Part shown: positions 7,186 to 15,987 of the stretch, piece by piece | How positions within the stretch are numbered: the stretch's first letter is position 1 | Layout of the letters: every line of letters begins with the position of its first letter | NCBI RefSeq assembly: GCF_011250555.1 | Contig: NZ_JAANMZ010000040.1 | Coordinates: 1 to 42,141, forward strand | Origin: Bacillus sp. MM2020_4 | Lineage (GTDB): Bacteria > Bacillota > Bacilli > Bacillales > Cytobacillaceae | DNA: 42,141 bases | Reading direction: 5' to 3' | Position numbers and translations under genes: made by a program | The notes under the pieces: generated by a model | Databases searched by the model: none | What the model was told of the DNA's origin: nothing | The model's input: the letters and a program-made list of their open reading frames with translations, nothing else

Positions 7186-8277
7186 ATGGATAAAGAGGCT
7201 CAAATTTTACATTACATAAAAATGAATCCTTTCATTTCACAACAGGAGTTATCAAATAAGGTTGGTTTGTCACGGCCTGCTGTTGCTAATTATATTGCCA
7301 GTCTGATGAAACGCGGTGAGATCAAAGGACGTGGCTATATTCTCCGCGAGGAATCGGCAATTGTTTGTATTGGGGGAGCCAATACAGACCGGAAAGCGCG
7401 GACCAATCAAAAGGTGCGACTATATTCATCTAACCCCGTAAAAATCACGGAGGCTTGTGGCGGTGTGGCACGCAACGTGGCTGAAAGTTTAAGCCGGCTT
7501 GGGCTGACTACCTCACTGATGGCCTGTGTCGGAGATGACAAAGAAGGGAACTGGATCCTGAAGGAAACGAAAAGTCAGGGAGTGGATGTTAGTCAGGTAT
7601 GGGTGCTGCCAACCGAACAAACAGGGACGTTTACCACCCTTTTGGATATTACAGGTGAAAGCGTGGTCTCCATGGCTGATATGAATATCTATGAGAAACT
7701 AACCACTTCCATGTTTGAGGAAAAATGGTCCCATATCAGTGCCTCGACTGCCGTGTTTTTGGATACAAATATCCCTGAGGAATGTATCCGTTACGTCATT
7801 AAACGCTGCAGCGATGTACATATCCCTATTTATATTGAACCTGTCTCTCCAGTTAAGGCACGAAAACTTCCTGCTCGTCTTGACGGTGTCGAACTTCTGA
7901 TTTTAAATCGTGAAGAGGCGGAGACCCTTACGGATATGAAAATTGATGCTGTCAAGGATTGTCTTACAGCCTGTGAAAAACTGAGTCAGCGTGGCGTTCA
8001 AAAGGCGATGATCACACTTGCTGATCAGGGGGTTTATTACTTTTCTACTAAGGAATCTGGGCATTTGCTTCCTTTCAAAAGGGATGTTGTCGATGTCACA
8101 GGAGCGAGGGAGGCATTTGCGTCATGTGCCATTTACGGGATTATGAATGGGGAATCGCTCGTTCGTGCTTGCCAATTAGGACTAGCTGGTGCGGCTCTTA
8201 CCCTTCAAACGGAAGAATCTATCTCGTCCTTTCTAAAGCCTGAAAAAATCGATGAAATCGTAAGTGAGTATTCATGA
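7186..8277 (+). CDS. Winged-helix / PfkB-family sugar or nucleoside kinase homologue
   Basis: 363 residues behind AAGGAGG. Residues 1-60 form a Lrp/MarR-like winged helix (ISQQELSNKVGLSRPAVANYI). Residues 60-355 are a PfkB carbohydrate kinase domain, with CIGGANTDRKA and GGVARNVAESLSRLG in the substrate region, as in pseudouridine-kinase-like PsuK/YeiC proteins. The family's catalytic signature D-T-x-GAGDAF reads DVTGAREAF here (residues 303-311): the catalytic Asp is Glu309 and the anion-hole Gly is Arg308. The enzyme may be impaired and the protein may act mainly as a regulator. No psuG partner is nearby, but a nucleoside-binding lipoprotein gene converges on it. Confidence 0.85.
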   Translation: MDKEAQILHYIKMNPFISQQELSNKVGLSRPAVANYIASLMKRGEIKGRGYILREESAIVCIGGANTDRKARTNQKVRLYSSNPVKITEACGGVARNVAESLSRLGLTTSLMACVGDDKEGNWILKETKSQGVDVSQVWVLPTEQTGTFTTLLDITGESVVSMADMNIYEKLTTSMFEEKWSHISASTAVFLDTNIPEECIRYVIKRCSDVHIPIYIEPVSPVKARKLPARLDGVELLILNREEAETLTDMKIDAVKDCLTACEKLSQRGVQKAMITLADQGVYYFSTKESGHLLPFKRDVVDVTGAREAFASCAIYGIMNGESLVRACQLGLAGAALTLQTEESISSFLKPEKIDEIVSEYS

Positions 8278-8296
8278 TAAAAAGGAATCCCACTAA

Positions 8297-8333
8297 AAAA
8301 CCTGTGTAGAATCATTATCTACACAGGTTTTTC
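8297..8333 (+). terminator. Intrinsic terminator of the PfkB-family gene
   Basis: AAACCTGTGTAGA (8298-8310) and TCTACACAGGTTT (8318-8330) make a 13-bp perfect stem, followed by T residues. The A-run before it would also allow termination from the other strand. Confidence 0.9.
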
Positions 8334-8342
8334 TCTAAAGAT

Positions 8343-8402
8343 GTATAAAATTTTCGACTTTGAGAATGGTCCAGCTCCAGCGACCAGGGCGCTTGCGCTT
8401 TT
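8343..8402. repeat. Interspersed repeat, internally deleted copy
   Basis: The ends (GACTTTGAGAAT...CAGCTCCAGCG and ACCAGGGCGCTT-CGCTTTT) match the two ends of the full-length element at 31391-31568, while the middle of about 110 bases is missing. It sits between the terminator at 8297 and the end of the lipoprotein gene at 8407. Confidence 0.7.
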
Positions 8403-8406
8403 CTTC

Positions 8407-9474
8407 TTATTTTACACTAAATGTTTTTAACTCATCTTGTGTTTCTGGAACTTGTAAATCGCCTGATTTAATCTTTTCTATCCATTCTTTTACAGAAGAT
8501 TCAATTTCAGCTTTGTTTGCTACTTTGTCGTTAATTGGTGCTAGGCCAACTCCATCTTCTGCTAAGCCATATAGCGCAACCTTGCCACCAGGGAAATGAC
8601 CATCCTTTGTTTTCATTGCAAGGTCATTAACCGCTACATCCACGCGTTTTAAGGCGGATGTAAGGACGATGTCTGCGCCCATATCTGCTTGGTCACGGTC
8701 TACCCCAATCGCCCAAAAATCTTTGCTTGGGTCTTTTTTCTTGCGGTCATTGGCTTCCTTGAACAGACCGACACCCGTAGCGCCTGCAGCGTGGAAGATG
8801 ACGTCCGTACCTGAGGAATACATTTTAGATGCGATGGCTTGTCCAACCTCCGCCTTGTCAAACGCTCCGGCATATTGAACATCGACTTTCACTTCTGGTT
8901 TTGCCGCTTTCACGCCAGCTAAAAAGCCAACATTAAATCGTTCGATTACCGGAACTTCCATCCCGCCAATAAATCCGATTTGATTCGATTTTGTGGTAAG
9001 GGCAGCTGCCACTCCCGCAAGGAATCCTGCTTCTTGTTCTTTGAATAGAATGCTTGCTACGTTTGGCTGCTTTACTTCTGCATCTACGATGGCAAACTTA
9101 TTATCCTTTTGTTGTTTGGCAATTTCCTCAACCGCTGCCGGCATTAAGAAACCTATCGCGTATACTAAGTCAAACTTTTGACGAACGAGAGCATTTAGGT
9201 TGGTTGTATAATCAGCATCTGATTTAGAGGCAAGGTATTCATAACCGCCTTTACCTTCCTTAAGTCCATTTTCTTTTCCGAATTTTTGAAGACCTTCCCA
9301 AGAAGATTGGTTAAACGATTTGTCATCGACACCACCGACGTCGGTAACCATTGCTACGGAGAAGCCTTTTTCATTGTCTCCGCCATTGCTATCATTACTT
9401 TTTCCACAAGCACCTAATAATGTACCTGCAGCAAGAACTAGTGCTAGTGCCGCTCCAATTTTACGCTTTTTCAA
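8407..9474 (-). CDS. BMP-family nucleoside-binding lipoprotein (PnrA/TmpC/NupN-like)
   Basis: 355 residues. The start is TTG 9474, 9 bases behind AGGGAGG. The N-terminus is a lipoprotein signal with lipobox LLGAC. The remainder is the Bmp periplasmic-binding fold: MVTDVGGVDDKSFNQSSWEG near residue 45, the GFLAGVAAAL segment, and IFHAAGATGVGLF near 230. The family delivers purine nucleosides to an ABC importer; in Bacillus subtilis NupN serves NupOPQ. No transporter genes accompany it here, so it must work with components encoded elsewhere. It converges on the PfkB-family gene, which is compatible with nucleoside use but proves nothing. Confidence 0.93.
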   Translation of the reverse strand: MKKRKIGAALALVLAAGTLLGACGKSNDSNGGDNEKGFSVAMVTDVGGVDDKSFNQSSWEGLQKFGKENGLKEGKGGYEYLASKSDADYTTNLNALVRQKFDLVYAIGFLMPAAVEEIAKQQKDNKFAIVDAEVKQPNVASILFKEQEAGFLAGVAAALTTKSNQIGFIGGMEVPVIERFNVGFLAGVKAAKPEVKVDVQYAGAFDKAEVGQAIASKMYSSGTDVIFHAAGATGVGLFKEANDRKKKDPSKDFWAIGVDRDQADMGADIVLTSALKRVDVAVNDLAMKTKDGHFPGGKVALYGLAEDGVGLAPINDKVANKAEIESSVKEWIEKIKSGDLQVPETQDELKTFSVK

Positions 9475-9562
9475 AATAGTATGCCTCCCTATGATGTATG
9501 AAATAAAAAAGATAAGTCCGGGTTTGTGTAAACTTTTGTTTGAAACCTAAACTTATGTTTTG

Positions 9563-9591
9563 ATTATACTCCTTTTTTTACTACCTGTCAC
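9563..9591 (-). promoter_or_regulatory. Sigma-A promoter of the lipoprotein gene
   Basis: On the minus strand GTGACA (9591-9586), an exact 17-base spacer and TATAAT (9568-9563) lie about 90 bases before the TTG start. I saw no purine riboswitch in the leader. Confidence 0.75.
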
Positions 9592-10199
9592 CCCAGTGGG
9601 ATCATTCTCTTACCTAATATAAGCGCAGATGGAGAAATGAAACCAAAAAAAGATCTGTATCCGTTGTGCGGAGGATTTAAGGGGCTTTTGCTGAGAAATA
9701 AGTAGAGACGGCAATTGTTCAAGCAAAGAAAGGAGCATGTAGTTTCAAAGCAACCCACCAACTAATGCAGATGGTTTTCGCCTTGAAACGATGGTGCCTG
9801 CGGTGTAGAAAACACTGCGAAGTTAGGTCGTCGACGATGGTTTTCCTGCCAATTTGTTTGGTCACATGACTTAAACGGAGGATAGATTCGTTGCTCATAC
9901 ATGCCCTCCCATAAGTGTAAGGGACTATCCTGGCAGTCTATGGAATGATTCCCCTGAATCAAACAAGGCCATTCCTGATATATTAGCCCTACATGTTCTT
10001 GATGAAGGACAAATCACAGGGATTCTATTAAAGATTAGTCCATCATAGCCTCGATGAAGGACCATTGAACTTAAGTAACTTTCTCATGTTTTCCAAAATC
10101 AAGCAGGTGCCTGGCAATTCCCAGATTTTGTTGGGAATTGATAGGTTTTCATATTAGTGGAAGATGATAGGGGCGTGCTCTAACCACTTTCAATCAAAC
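9592..10199. other. 600-bp gap with no supported gene
   Basis: The longest frame is 66 codons (9962-9762, minus). It has no ribosome binding site and no recognisable domain. The only clear structure is a perfect inverted repeat, CAATTCCCA (10115-10123) with TGGGAATTG (10132-10140). The gap may be eroded sequence; I see no transposase fragment I could name. Confidence 0.5.
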
Positions 10200-10240
10200 A
10201 AAAAAGAAATAAGTCCCGCTACTATCAACAGCGGGACTTT
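10200..10240 (-). terminator. Terminator of the PHP phosphatase gene
   Basis: AAGTCCCGCT (10211-10220) and AGCGGGACTT (10230-10239) pair perfectly. Read on the minus strand the stem is followed by a T-rich tract, ending the gene at 10247. Confidence 0.9.
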
Positions 10241-10246
10241 CCTACA

Positions 10247-11035
10247 TTATAGCTCTACGGGTATGGCTTTCCTTCTATCAAACTTGTAAATAGTATGAAA
10301 ACCACATTCCTTCGCCATGCGATAGGCTTCTACTAGATTAGCACCGACTGTTTCAGCTTTGTGAGAGTCTGAGCCGATGGTTAAGATTTCTCCGCCTAAT
10401 TCTCTGTATCGCCGGATAATATTCATGGCGGGCAGGGTCTCCTTCAAACTTGTCCTAAGACCAGAAGTATTGATTTCAATGCCAATATTCCGTTCAATCG
10501 CCTTTTTTAAAATTTGCTCGATAATCTCCTGGTAGTCCTCAAATAGATAGTTTCCAAATTCTTTATAGCTATAGCGTTTCATTAAATCAAAATGCGCGAT
10601 CACATCAATATCTGCAACTGATACCATTTTATACAGTTCCTCAAAATAGAGCTGATAGGCATGTTGGTGATGCTCTTTCCCAACAAGTCGGAGCTTTTGG
10701 TTGTTGATATTATGGACGGAGCCTAAAATGAAATCTAGATGCAGAGTTCTGAGCGTTTGCGCATATTGATCCATTAGCAGGTGAGGCTCGCAAAGTTCGA
10801 TCCCAGCATTAATGGTTAATTGGCCGTGAAATTGCTCCTGACAATCGCGAATTTCGCTAAAGTACTTTGCAAAATTCATATGACCATAGGTGGGTGCAAG
10901 CGGGTTAACGGAGAAATGCTCAGTAAAACAGATCTCTTTTATATGATTTTCTAATGCTCTCCTACAAACTTCTTCCATTATGGCAGTAGAGTCAAATGAA
11001 TGGTTGGTGTGATGATGATAATCCATTAAGTACAT
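10247..11035 (-). CDS. hisK: PHP-family histidinol-phosphatase (HisK/HisJ type)
   Basis: 262 residues from ATG 11035, chosen because CAGGAGGG lies just upstream; the longer frame from 11110 has none. Metal-binding motifs of the polymerase-and-histidinol-phosphatase fold are in place: DYHHHTNHS at the N-terminus, CFTEHF, AGIELCEPH, LGSVHN, VIAHFD and GSDSHKAE. HisK-type enzymes hydrolyse histidinol phosphate in histidine synthesis with a trinuclear metal site. No other his genes are in the window, as is common for this gene in Bacillus. A general PHP phosphoesterase role cannot be excluded. Confidence 0.85.
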   Translation of the reverse strand: MYLMDYHHHTNHSFDSTAIMEEVCRRALENHIKEICFTEHFSVNPLAPTYGHMNFAKYFSEIRDCQEQFHGQLTINAGIELCEPHLLMDQYAQTLRTLHLDFILGSVHNINNQKLRLVGKEHHQHAYQLYFEELYKMVSVADIDVIAHFDLMKRYSYKEFGNYLFEDYQEIIEQILKKAIERNIGIEINTSGLRTSLKETLPAMNIIRRYRELGGEILTIGSDSHKAETVGANLVEAYRMAKECGFHTIYKFDRRKAIPVEL

Positions 11036-11103
11036 AACATTTCCCTCCTGAAAGATTTCTATGTATCTATTTTTTATTAAACTTCCGATCTTGGCAACCT
11101 TGG

Positions 11104-11138
11104 AGCACAAGAACCTTCCCCTGCTTCACCTGCTTCAC
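11104..11138 (-). repeat. REP-like hairpin, partial copy (minus orientation)
   Basis: Read on the minus strand: GGTGAAGCAGG, then TGAAGCAGGGGAAGGTTCT, close to the left half of the element at 28748. The right arm is degenerate. It lies between the divergent hisK and PTS-regulator genes, before either ribosome binding site. Confidence 0.65.
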
Positions 11139-11248
11139 CCAAAATAGGGTTGAGTCCAATTTTGTCTGATTTCTCTGACATCATTTGTCCCCAATGTGCA
11201 ACCTATATGAAAACGCTCTATTGTATGATAATGACAGGAGGTAAGGCA

Positions 11249-13312
11249 ATGATGATTGATAAACGTCCCGCCTTTTTGCTGAATTACCTTTTAAAAATGA
11301 AGAATACCACCATGAATCAGGTGATGGAACACACCCAATTAACGAAACGGCAAATTTACTATGATTTAGAGAAAATCAACCATTGGTTAAAGGAAAGGGA
11401 GCTTCCCGCCATTCCCTTTCGTGGAATCCACTATATCGAGGTGCCGAAAGAGGTGGGGGCCTATTTTAGGGAGCAGCAAGATCACAGTCAGGATCGTGAG
11501 GTTATTTTAACAGAAGAGGAACGATTGAATCTCATCATTCTTTATCTATTTATACGGGAAGAGCCCATTTCATCAGTCCATTTAACACAGTTATTACAGG
11601 TGAGTAAGAACACGGTTATATCTGATGTAAAAAAGGCGAATGAAATGAACCGGCCATTCCTAGTAGAAATCCGCTATTCCCGGCAGAGTGGCTACCATTT
11701 AAAAGGAACGGAGTTTGATAAGAGGGTCATCGTCATGCACTGTTTATCCCAAGTGTTATCTGTTCCCTACTTTGAAAAACTAATCGATTATTTAGTAAAG
11801 AATAGGACGGGCCACATTCCGTTCGAGGATATTCATCATACGCTTTTGCAAATGGAGACACAGTTCGAGTTGCATTTTGTCGAAGAACGGATTAAGCAAT
11901 TCGCCTATTTTCTCCTTCTCTACCACTATCGGTTAAAGGAGAGAAAATTTGTCCCGTTCCATGCTGATGAAATGAAATTAGTAAAAATGGATCCGATGTG
12001 GAGGGTATCACAAACCTTAACGGAGCTGCTTCGTTTTGAAGGAGTAGACACGGAGCTCTGTTATTTAACCATCCAATTACTTGGCTTGTCCTTAGGAAAC
12101 CGTTTTGTGCAAGACATGAACCGGGACCTACTCTTTAAAATATGTGAACAGCTTGTGTTTGATTTTGAATCTAAAGCCTGTATTGTTTTTGAGAAAAAAG
12201 ACGAAGTCATTCATTCGTTGTATCAGCATTTAAAACCGGCTTATTTTCGAATGAAATATCGAATACCCATTGACAATCCGCTTCTTGAGCAAATTAAACA
12301 TGAGCATAAGGAACTTTATACGATTGTAAAAGAAATGCTCCAGCCATTTGGCACCTTGTTAAGTATCACGATTCCTGAAGAGGAAATAGGTTTTATCACC
12401 ATGCATTTTGGGGCCATGTTAAAAAGGCCGAAGCAAGAAATGCCGAAAAAGAAACGAGCCATTGTCGTTTGTCCGAGCGGGATCAGTTCATCTCTCATGG
12501 TTAAACACCAGCTGGAATCGCTTTTCTCAGAAATAACTGTTGAAAGAAATCTGTCCTTACAGGAATTCCAAAAACAGAATCTTGACCACTATGATCTTCT
12601 TTTTTCGACCGTTACGCTTGACACGACCCTTCCATGCTTCTATGTGAAGCCGATCATGACGCCGAATGAAAAGAACAGTTTGGTCAATGAGGTATATCAG
12701 CATTTATTTGGGATTCAATACCAGGATATTTCAGTAAAAGAGCTCATCCAAACCATTGGGAAATTTGCCAATGTATATGATGAGAAAGGGTTAAAGACGG
12801 CATTAAGTCAATTAACCTTTCAAAAGAAAGTGGAGCATCAAAGGGGGAATCAGCCAGTGTTAAATGATTTATTAACAGCGGAAACTGTTCAGATTGTGGA
12901 ACAGGTATCGGATTGGGAGGAGGCTGTAAAAGTAGCGGCGAGACCGCTGCTAGAGACAGGGATCATTGAGTCTTCTTACATTGAGGCCATGATTGGCAAT
13001 ATTAAAACGTTTGGCCCCTATGTGGTCATTGGTCCAGAAGTGGCGATTCCGCATGCGCGGCCTGAAATGGGTGTTCATCATGTGGGCATGAGTTTTTTAA
13101 AGCTCAACCAGCCCGTCAATTTTTTAGAGGATGAAAAGTATCCTGTTCGCTTGCTGTTTTGCATTGCCGCCATTGACAATACCACACATCTCAAGGCGCT
13201 TTCACAATTAACCAAACTTCTAAGTGAGAAAAACAACATTGACTTACTGAAGGAAACGGAATCAACAGATCAAATCTTTGCCTTATTTAAGCAATATTCT
13301 GCAGTCGTGTAA
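11249..13312 (+). CDS. PRD-containing transcriptional activator with EIIB-like and EIIA domains
   Basis: 687 residues from ATG 11249, directly behind GACAGGAGGT; the frame is open back to 11150 but without a site. Order: helix-turn-helix (about 1-60, TMNQVMEHTQLTKRQIYYDL) and a second HTH (about 80-130), two PTS regulation domains (about 170-385), an EIIB-like domain with Cys408 in VVCPSGISSS, and a fructose/mannitol-type EIIA domain (about 535-680) with His602 in AIPHARP. Such MtlR/LicR-like activators are phosphorylated by HPr and by the cognate PTS. The gene is followed immediately by an EIIB and an EIIC but no separate EIIA, so its own EIIA domain may supply that function. Confidence 0.9.
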   Translation: MMIDKRPAFLLNYLLKMKNTTMNQVMEHTQLTKRQIYYDLEKINHWLKERELPAIPFRGIHYIEVPKEVGAYFREQQDHSQDREVILTEEERLNLIILYLFIREEPISSVHLTQLLQVSKNTVISDVKKANEMNRPFLVEIRYSRQSGYHLKGTEFDKRVIVMHCLSQVLSVPYFEKLIDYLVKNRTGHIPFEDIHHTLLQMETQFELHFVEERIKQFAYFLLLYHYRLKERKFVPFHADEMKLVKMDPMWRVSQTLTELLRFEGVDTELCYLTIQLLGLSLGNRFVQDMNRDLLFKICEQLVFDFESKACIVFEKKDEVIHSLYQHLKPAYFRMKYRIPIDNPLLEQIKHEHKELYTIVKEMLQPFGTLLSITIPEEEIGFITMHFGAMLKRPKQEMPKKKRAIVVCPSGISSSLMVKHQLESLFSEITVERNLSLQEFQKQNLDHYDLLFSTVTLDTTLPCFYVKPIMTPNEKNSLVNEVYQHLFGIQYQDISVKELIQTIGKFANVYDEKGLKTALSQLTFQKKVEHQRGNQPVLNDLLTAETVQIVEQVSDWEEAVKVAARPLLETGIIESSYIEAMIGNIKTFGPYVVIGPEVAIPHARPEMGVHHVGMSFLKLNQPVNFLEDEKYPVRLLFCIAAIDNTTHLKALSQLTKLLSEKNNIDLLKETESTDQIFALFKQYSAVV

Positions 13313-13335
13313 TGAAAAATGAGGAGGAATATAGG

Positions 13336-13617
13336 ATGAAAATTTTAGCCGTATGTGGATCAGGTTTAGGAAGCAGCTTTATGTTAGAGATGAATGTTCA
13401 ACAAATCTTAGGGGAATTAGGGGTTAGTGGGATTGAAGTCGAACATTCAGACCTCAGTTCAGCAACGCCTGATGCAGCGGATCTCTTTATTGCCGCCAAG
13501 GACATTGCCGAAGGAATGGGTCATTTAGGAGAGGTGATTGTCATCGAAAGCATTATTGATATGGATGGCCTGCGCTCTAAATTAAAAGAAGTTCTTGCTC
13601 AAAAAGGATTGCTTTAA
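13336..13617 (+). CDS. PTS ascorbate-family EIIB subunit (UlaB-like)
   Basis: 93 residues from ATG 13336, which follows GAGGAGG; an upstream ATG at 13312 overlaps the previous stop but has a poor site. The start MKILAVCGSGLGSSF is the phosphorylation loop, with Cys7 accepting phosphate from EIIA. The protein is a soluble alpha/beta domain that hands phosphate to the sugar bound by EIIC. It sits 23 bases after the regulator and 34 before the EIIC. Confidence 0.92.
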   Translation: MKILAVCGSGLGSSFMLEMNVQQILGELGVSGIEVEHSDLSSATPDAADLFIAAKDIAEGMGHLGEVIVIESIIDMDGLRSKLKEVLAQKGLL

Positions 13618-13651
13618 AAAAATATCATCGCCATTAAAAGGAGGGTTACCC

Positions 13652-15028
13652 ATGGGGGAAAGATTTCTTAAACTAGTCATGGATATTTTGAGTACGCCAG
13701 CTGTTTTGGTTGCGTTAATTTCCTTTGTTGGACTTATTATTCAGAAAAAGGCTTTAAGTGACATTATTAAAGGCACGGTCAAAACCTTTTTAGGCTTCCT
13801 CGTTATTAGTGCCGGGGCCGGGATTATCGTTGGTTCCCTTGATCCTTTCGGAAAGATGTTCCAAGAGGCGTTCCACGTAAATGGGGTGGTACCGAACAAC
13901 GAAGCGATTGTGGCGATGGCCTTAACGAAATATGGCAGCACGACCGCCTTTATTATGTTCTTCGGTATGCTGGCCAATATCTTAATTGCGCGCTTTACGA
14001 AACTTAAATATATCTTTTTAACCGGACATCATACCTTATATATGGCTTGTATGCTTGCTGTTATCTTAATGGTTTCAGGCTTAAAAGGTGTACCGCTTGT
14101 GATTGTGGGTTCCCTGGCCTTAGGTTTAATCATGGCCGTATTCCCGGCCATCTGTCAGCCGTTTATGAAAAAAATTACGGGTAATGACAACGTTGGATTT
14201 GGGCATTTTTCCAGCTTAGGTTATGTTCTTTCAGGTCTTGTTGGAAAGGCTGTCGGAAAAAATTCACGTTCAACGGAAGAAATCAATTTCCCTAAAGGGT
14301 TGGGATTTTTACGTGATAGTTCTGTCACGATTTCGTTGACGATGATTATTCTTTATGTGGTTATTGCCCTCTTTGCAGGTCCTTCTTATATCGAAAAAGA
14401 ATTGAGCGGCGGGACACATTATCTTGTATTCTCGCTGATTCAGGCGGTTACGTTTGCAGCAGGGGTTTTTGTGATCCTTGCCGGTGTTCGACTCGTCCTA
14501 GCTGAAATTGTTCCTGCGTTCAAAGGGATTTCAAATAAACTTGTGCCAAACTCTAAACCAGCGCTTAATTGTCCGATTGTATTCCCATATGCACCCAATG
14601 CTGTTTTAATCGGCTTCTTCTCAAGCTTCGTGGGTGGGATTGTCGGGATGATTATCCTCGGTCTTACAGGTCAAGTCATTATTTTACCTGGTGTGGTTCC
14701 CCATTTCTTCACAGGAGCAACCGCTGGAGTATTCGGTAATGCGACAGGCGGTGTCCGTGGTGCAACCCTTGGCTCATTCGCAAACGGTTTGCTCATTACC
14801 TTCCTGCCGGTATTCTTAATGCCTGTTCTTGGTGACTTAGGCTTTGCTAGCACGACTTTCTCAGATGCAGACTTTGCTGCATCGGGCATCTTCCTTGGAA
14901 ATATGGCTAAATCGTTTGGAGCAACTGGCGTTACGGTTACCGTTGTGGGCTTGGTCTTACTTGCAGTGGTATTGGGTATTTTCAAAAAAGGCAAAGACGG
15001 GAATAACTCACAACAAATCGGCGCTTAA
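13652..15028 (+). CDS. PTS ascorbate-family EIIC permease (UlaA-like)
   Basis: 458 residues from ATG 13652 behind AAAAGGAGGG. About ten membrane segments. UlaA/SgaT family features include the GHHTLYMACM segment, GFGHFSSLGY near residue 185, and PHFFTGATAGVFGNATGG near 350. UlaA of Escherichia coli carries L-ascorbate, but Firmicute relatives paired with transketolase lack the ula lactonase, decarboxylase and epimerases, as here. The substrate is therefore unknown, and a pentose or pentitol is more likely than ascorbate. Confidence 0.9.
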   Translation: MGERFLKLVMDILSTPAVLVALISFVGLIIQKKALSDIIKGTVKTFLGFLVISAGAGIIVGSLDPFGKMFQEAFHVNGVVPNNEAIVAMALTKYGSTTAFIMFFGMLANILIARFTKLKYIFLTGHHTLYMACMLAVILMVSGLKGVPLVIVGSLALGLIMAVFPAICQPFMKKITGNDNVGFGHFSSLGYVLSGLVGKAVGKNSRSTEEINFPKGLGFLRDSSVTISLTMIILYVVIALFAGPSYIEKELSGGTHYLVFSLIQAVTFAAGVFVILAGVRLVLAEIVPAFKGISNKLVPNSKPALNCPIVFPYAPNAVLIGFFSSFVGGIVGMIILGLTGQVIILPGVVPHFFTGATAGVFGNATGGVRGATLGSFANGLLITFLPVFLMPVLGDLGFASTTFSDADFAASGIFLGNMAKSFGATGVTVTVVGLVLLAVVLGIFKKGKDGNNSQQIGA

Positions 15029-15042
15029 TTTTCAAAAATCTC

Positions 15043-15098
15043 AGGTACTCTTGGGGTGTTCCAGTCGATTTCTGACCCACTCTAAGAGTGCCTTTTTC
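15043..15098 (+). terminator. Terminator-like hairpin inside the PTS-transketolase cluster
   Basis: AGGTACTCTT (15043-15052) pairs with AAGAGTGCCT (15084-15093), with an added GGGGTG/CCCACT extension, followed by TTTTT. It would split the transport genes from the transketolase genes, unless read through or opened by antitermination. Confidence 0.75.
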
Positions 15099-15135
15099 TT
15101 GCACGGTATCAACATTGAAAAGGGGAGGATTATTC

Positions 15136-15987
15136 ATGAGTATGGATCTTCAAAAACTAGAGACGTTTCGCGATGAAATTCGGCTAATGACGTTAAAGGA
15201 GTTATACCATCTTGGTTTTGGTCATTATGGCGGCAGCTTGTCGATCATTGAAGTGTTGGCAGTATTATATGGGCAGGTCATGAGGGTGGATCCGGAGGAC
15301 CCAAACTGGGAGGATCGTGATTATTTTATTTTATCAAAAGGTCACGGAGGTCCAGGGCTATATGCCACCTTGGCGGTGAAAGGTTTTTTCCCGGAAGAAG
15401 TACTTTATACCTTAAACCAAAATGGAACGACTCTCCCTTCCCATCCTGATCGAAATTTAACACCGGGTGTGGATATGACAACCGGTTCTTTAGGACAAGG
15501 GATTTCAGCGGCTGTTGGTGTAGCCCTTTCTCATAAACTATCAGCTAAGGATAATTTTACGTATTGTATCGTGGGTGATGGTGAATTAAATGAGGGCCAG
15601 TGTTGGGAAGCCTTTCAATTTGCCGCCCATCATAAATTGAATCACCTCTTTGTGTTTATCGATGACAATAAGAAGCAGCTGGATGGTCTTACAAAGGATA
15701 TTATTGATCCACTTGATTTTGAGGAAAAATTTGCCGCATTTGGTTTTTATACATTGAAAGTAGACGGCAGGTCATTGCAACAAATCTATGAAGCTATCGA
15801 AAAAGGAAAAGCACAAACGGCTGGGCCGGTCGCGATTATTCTTGATACCGTTAAAGGCCAAGGTGTTCCCTACCTGGAAGAAAAGGCAGACAATCATCAT
15901 ATCCGTCCCAATCAAGCCGATGAAGCCGCTATTTTAGATGCCATTGAGGTATTGGAAAATAAACTTGGAAGGGTTGTGAAGTCATGA
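15136..15987 (+). CDS. Transketolase, N-terminal (thiamine diphosphate-binding) subunit
   Basis: 283 residues from ATG 15136, 6 bases behind AGGGGAGGA. It has the PP domain of transketolase: SKGHGGPGLYATL near 70, HPDRNLTPGVDMTTGSLGQG near 110, and the thiamine diphosphate-Mg motif GDGELNEGQ...DNKKQLDG near 150-185. It pairs with the next gene, which carries the Pyr and C-terminal domains, to make a split enzyme that moves two-carbon ketol units between sugar phosphates. The two reading frames overlap by four bases (ATGA), as expected for a 1:1 heteromer. Confidence 0.94.
   Translation: MSMDLQKLETFRDEIRLMTLKELYHLGFGHYGGSLSIIEVLAVLYGQVMRVDPEDPNWEDRDYFILSKGHGGPGLYATLAVKGFFPEEVLYTLNQNGTTLPSHPDRNLTPGVDMTTGSLGQGISAAVGVALSHKLSAKDNFTYCIVGDGELNEGQCWEAFQFAAHHKLNHLFVFIDDNKKQLDGLTKDIIDPLDFEEKFAAFGFYTLKVDGRSLQQIYEAIEKGKAQTAGPVAIILDTVKGQGVPYLEEKADNHHIRPNQADEAAILDAIEVLENKLGRVVKS

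Noticed and set aside
9762..9962. 66-codon minus-strand frame
   Set aside because: No ribosome binding site, no domain and odd composition; kept only as part of the gap note.
11204..11219. cre-like sequence before the PTS regulator
   Set aside because: It has three mismatches to the consensus, including both CA bases of the right half; too weak to call.
14671..14994. 107-codon minus-strand frame inside the EIIC gene
   Set aside because: Antisense shadow with low-complexity Pro/Ala/Lys composition.
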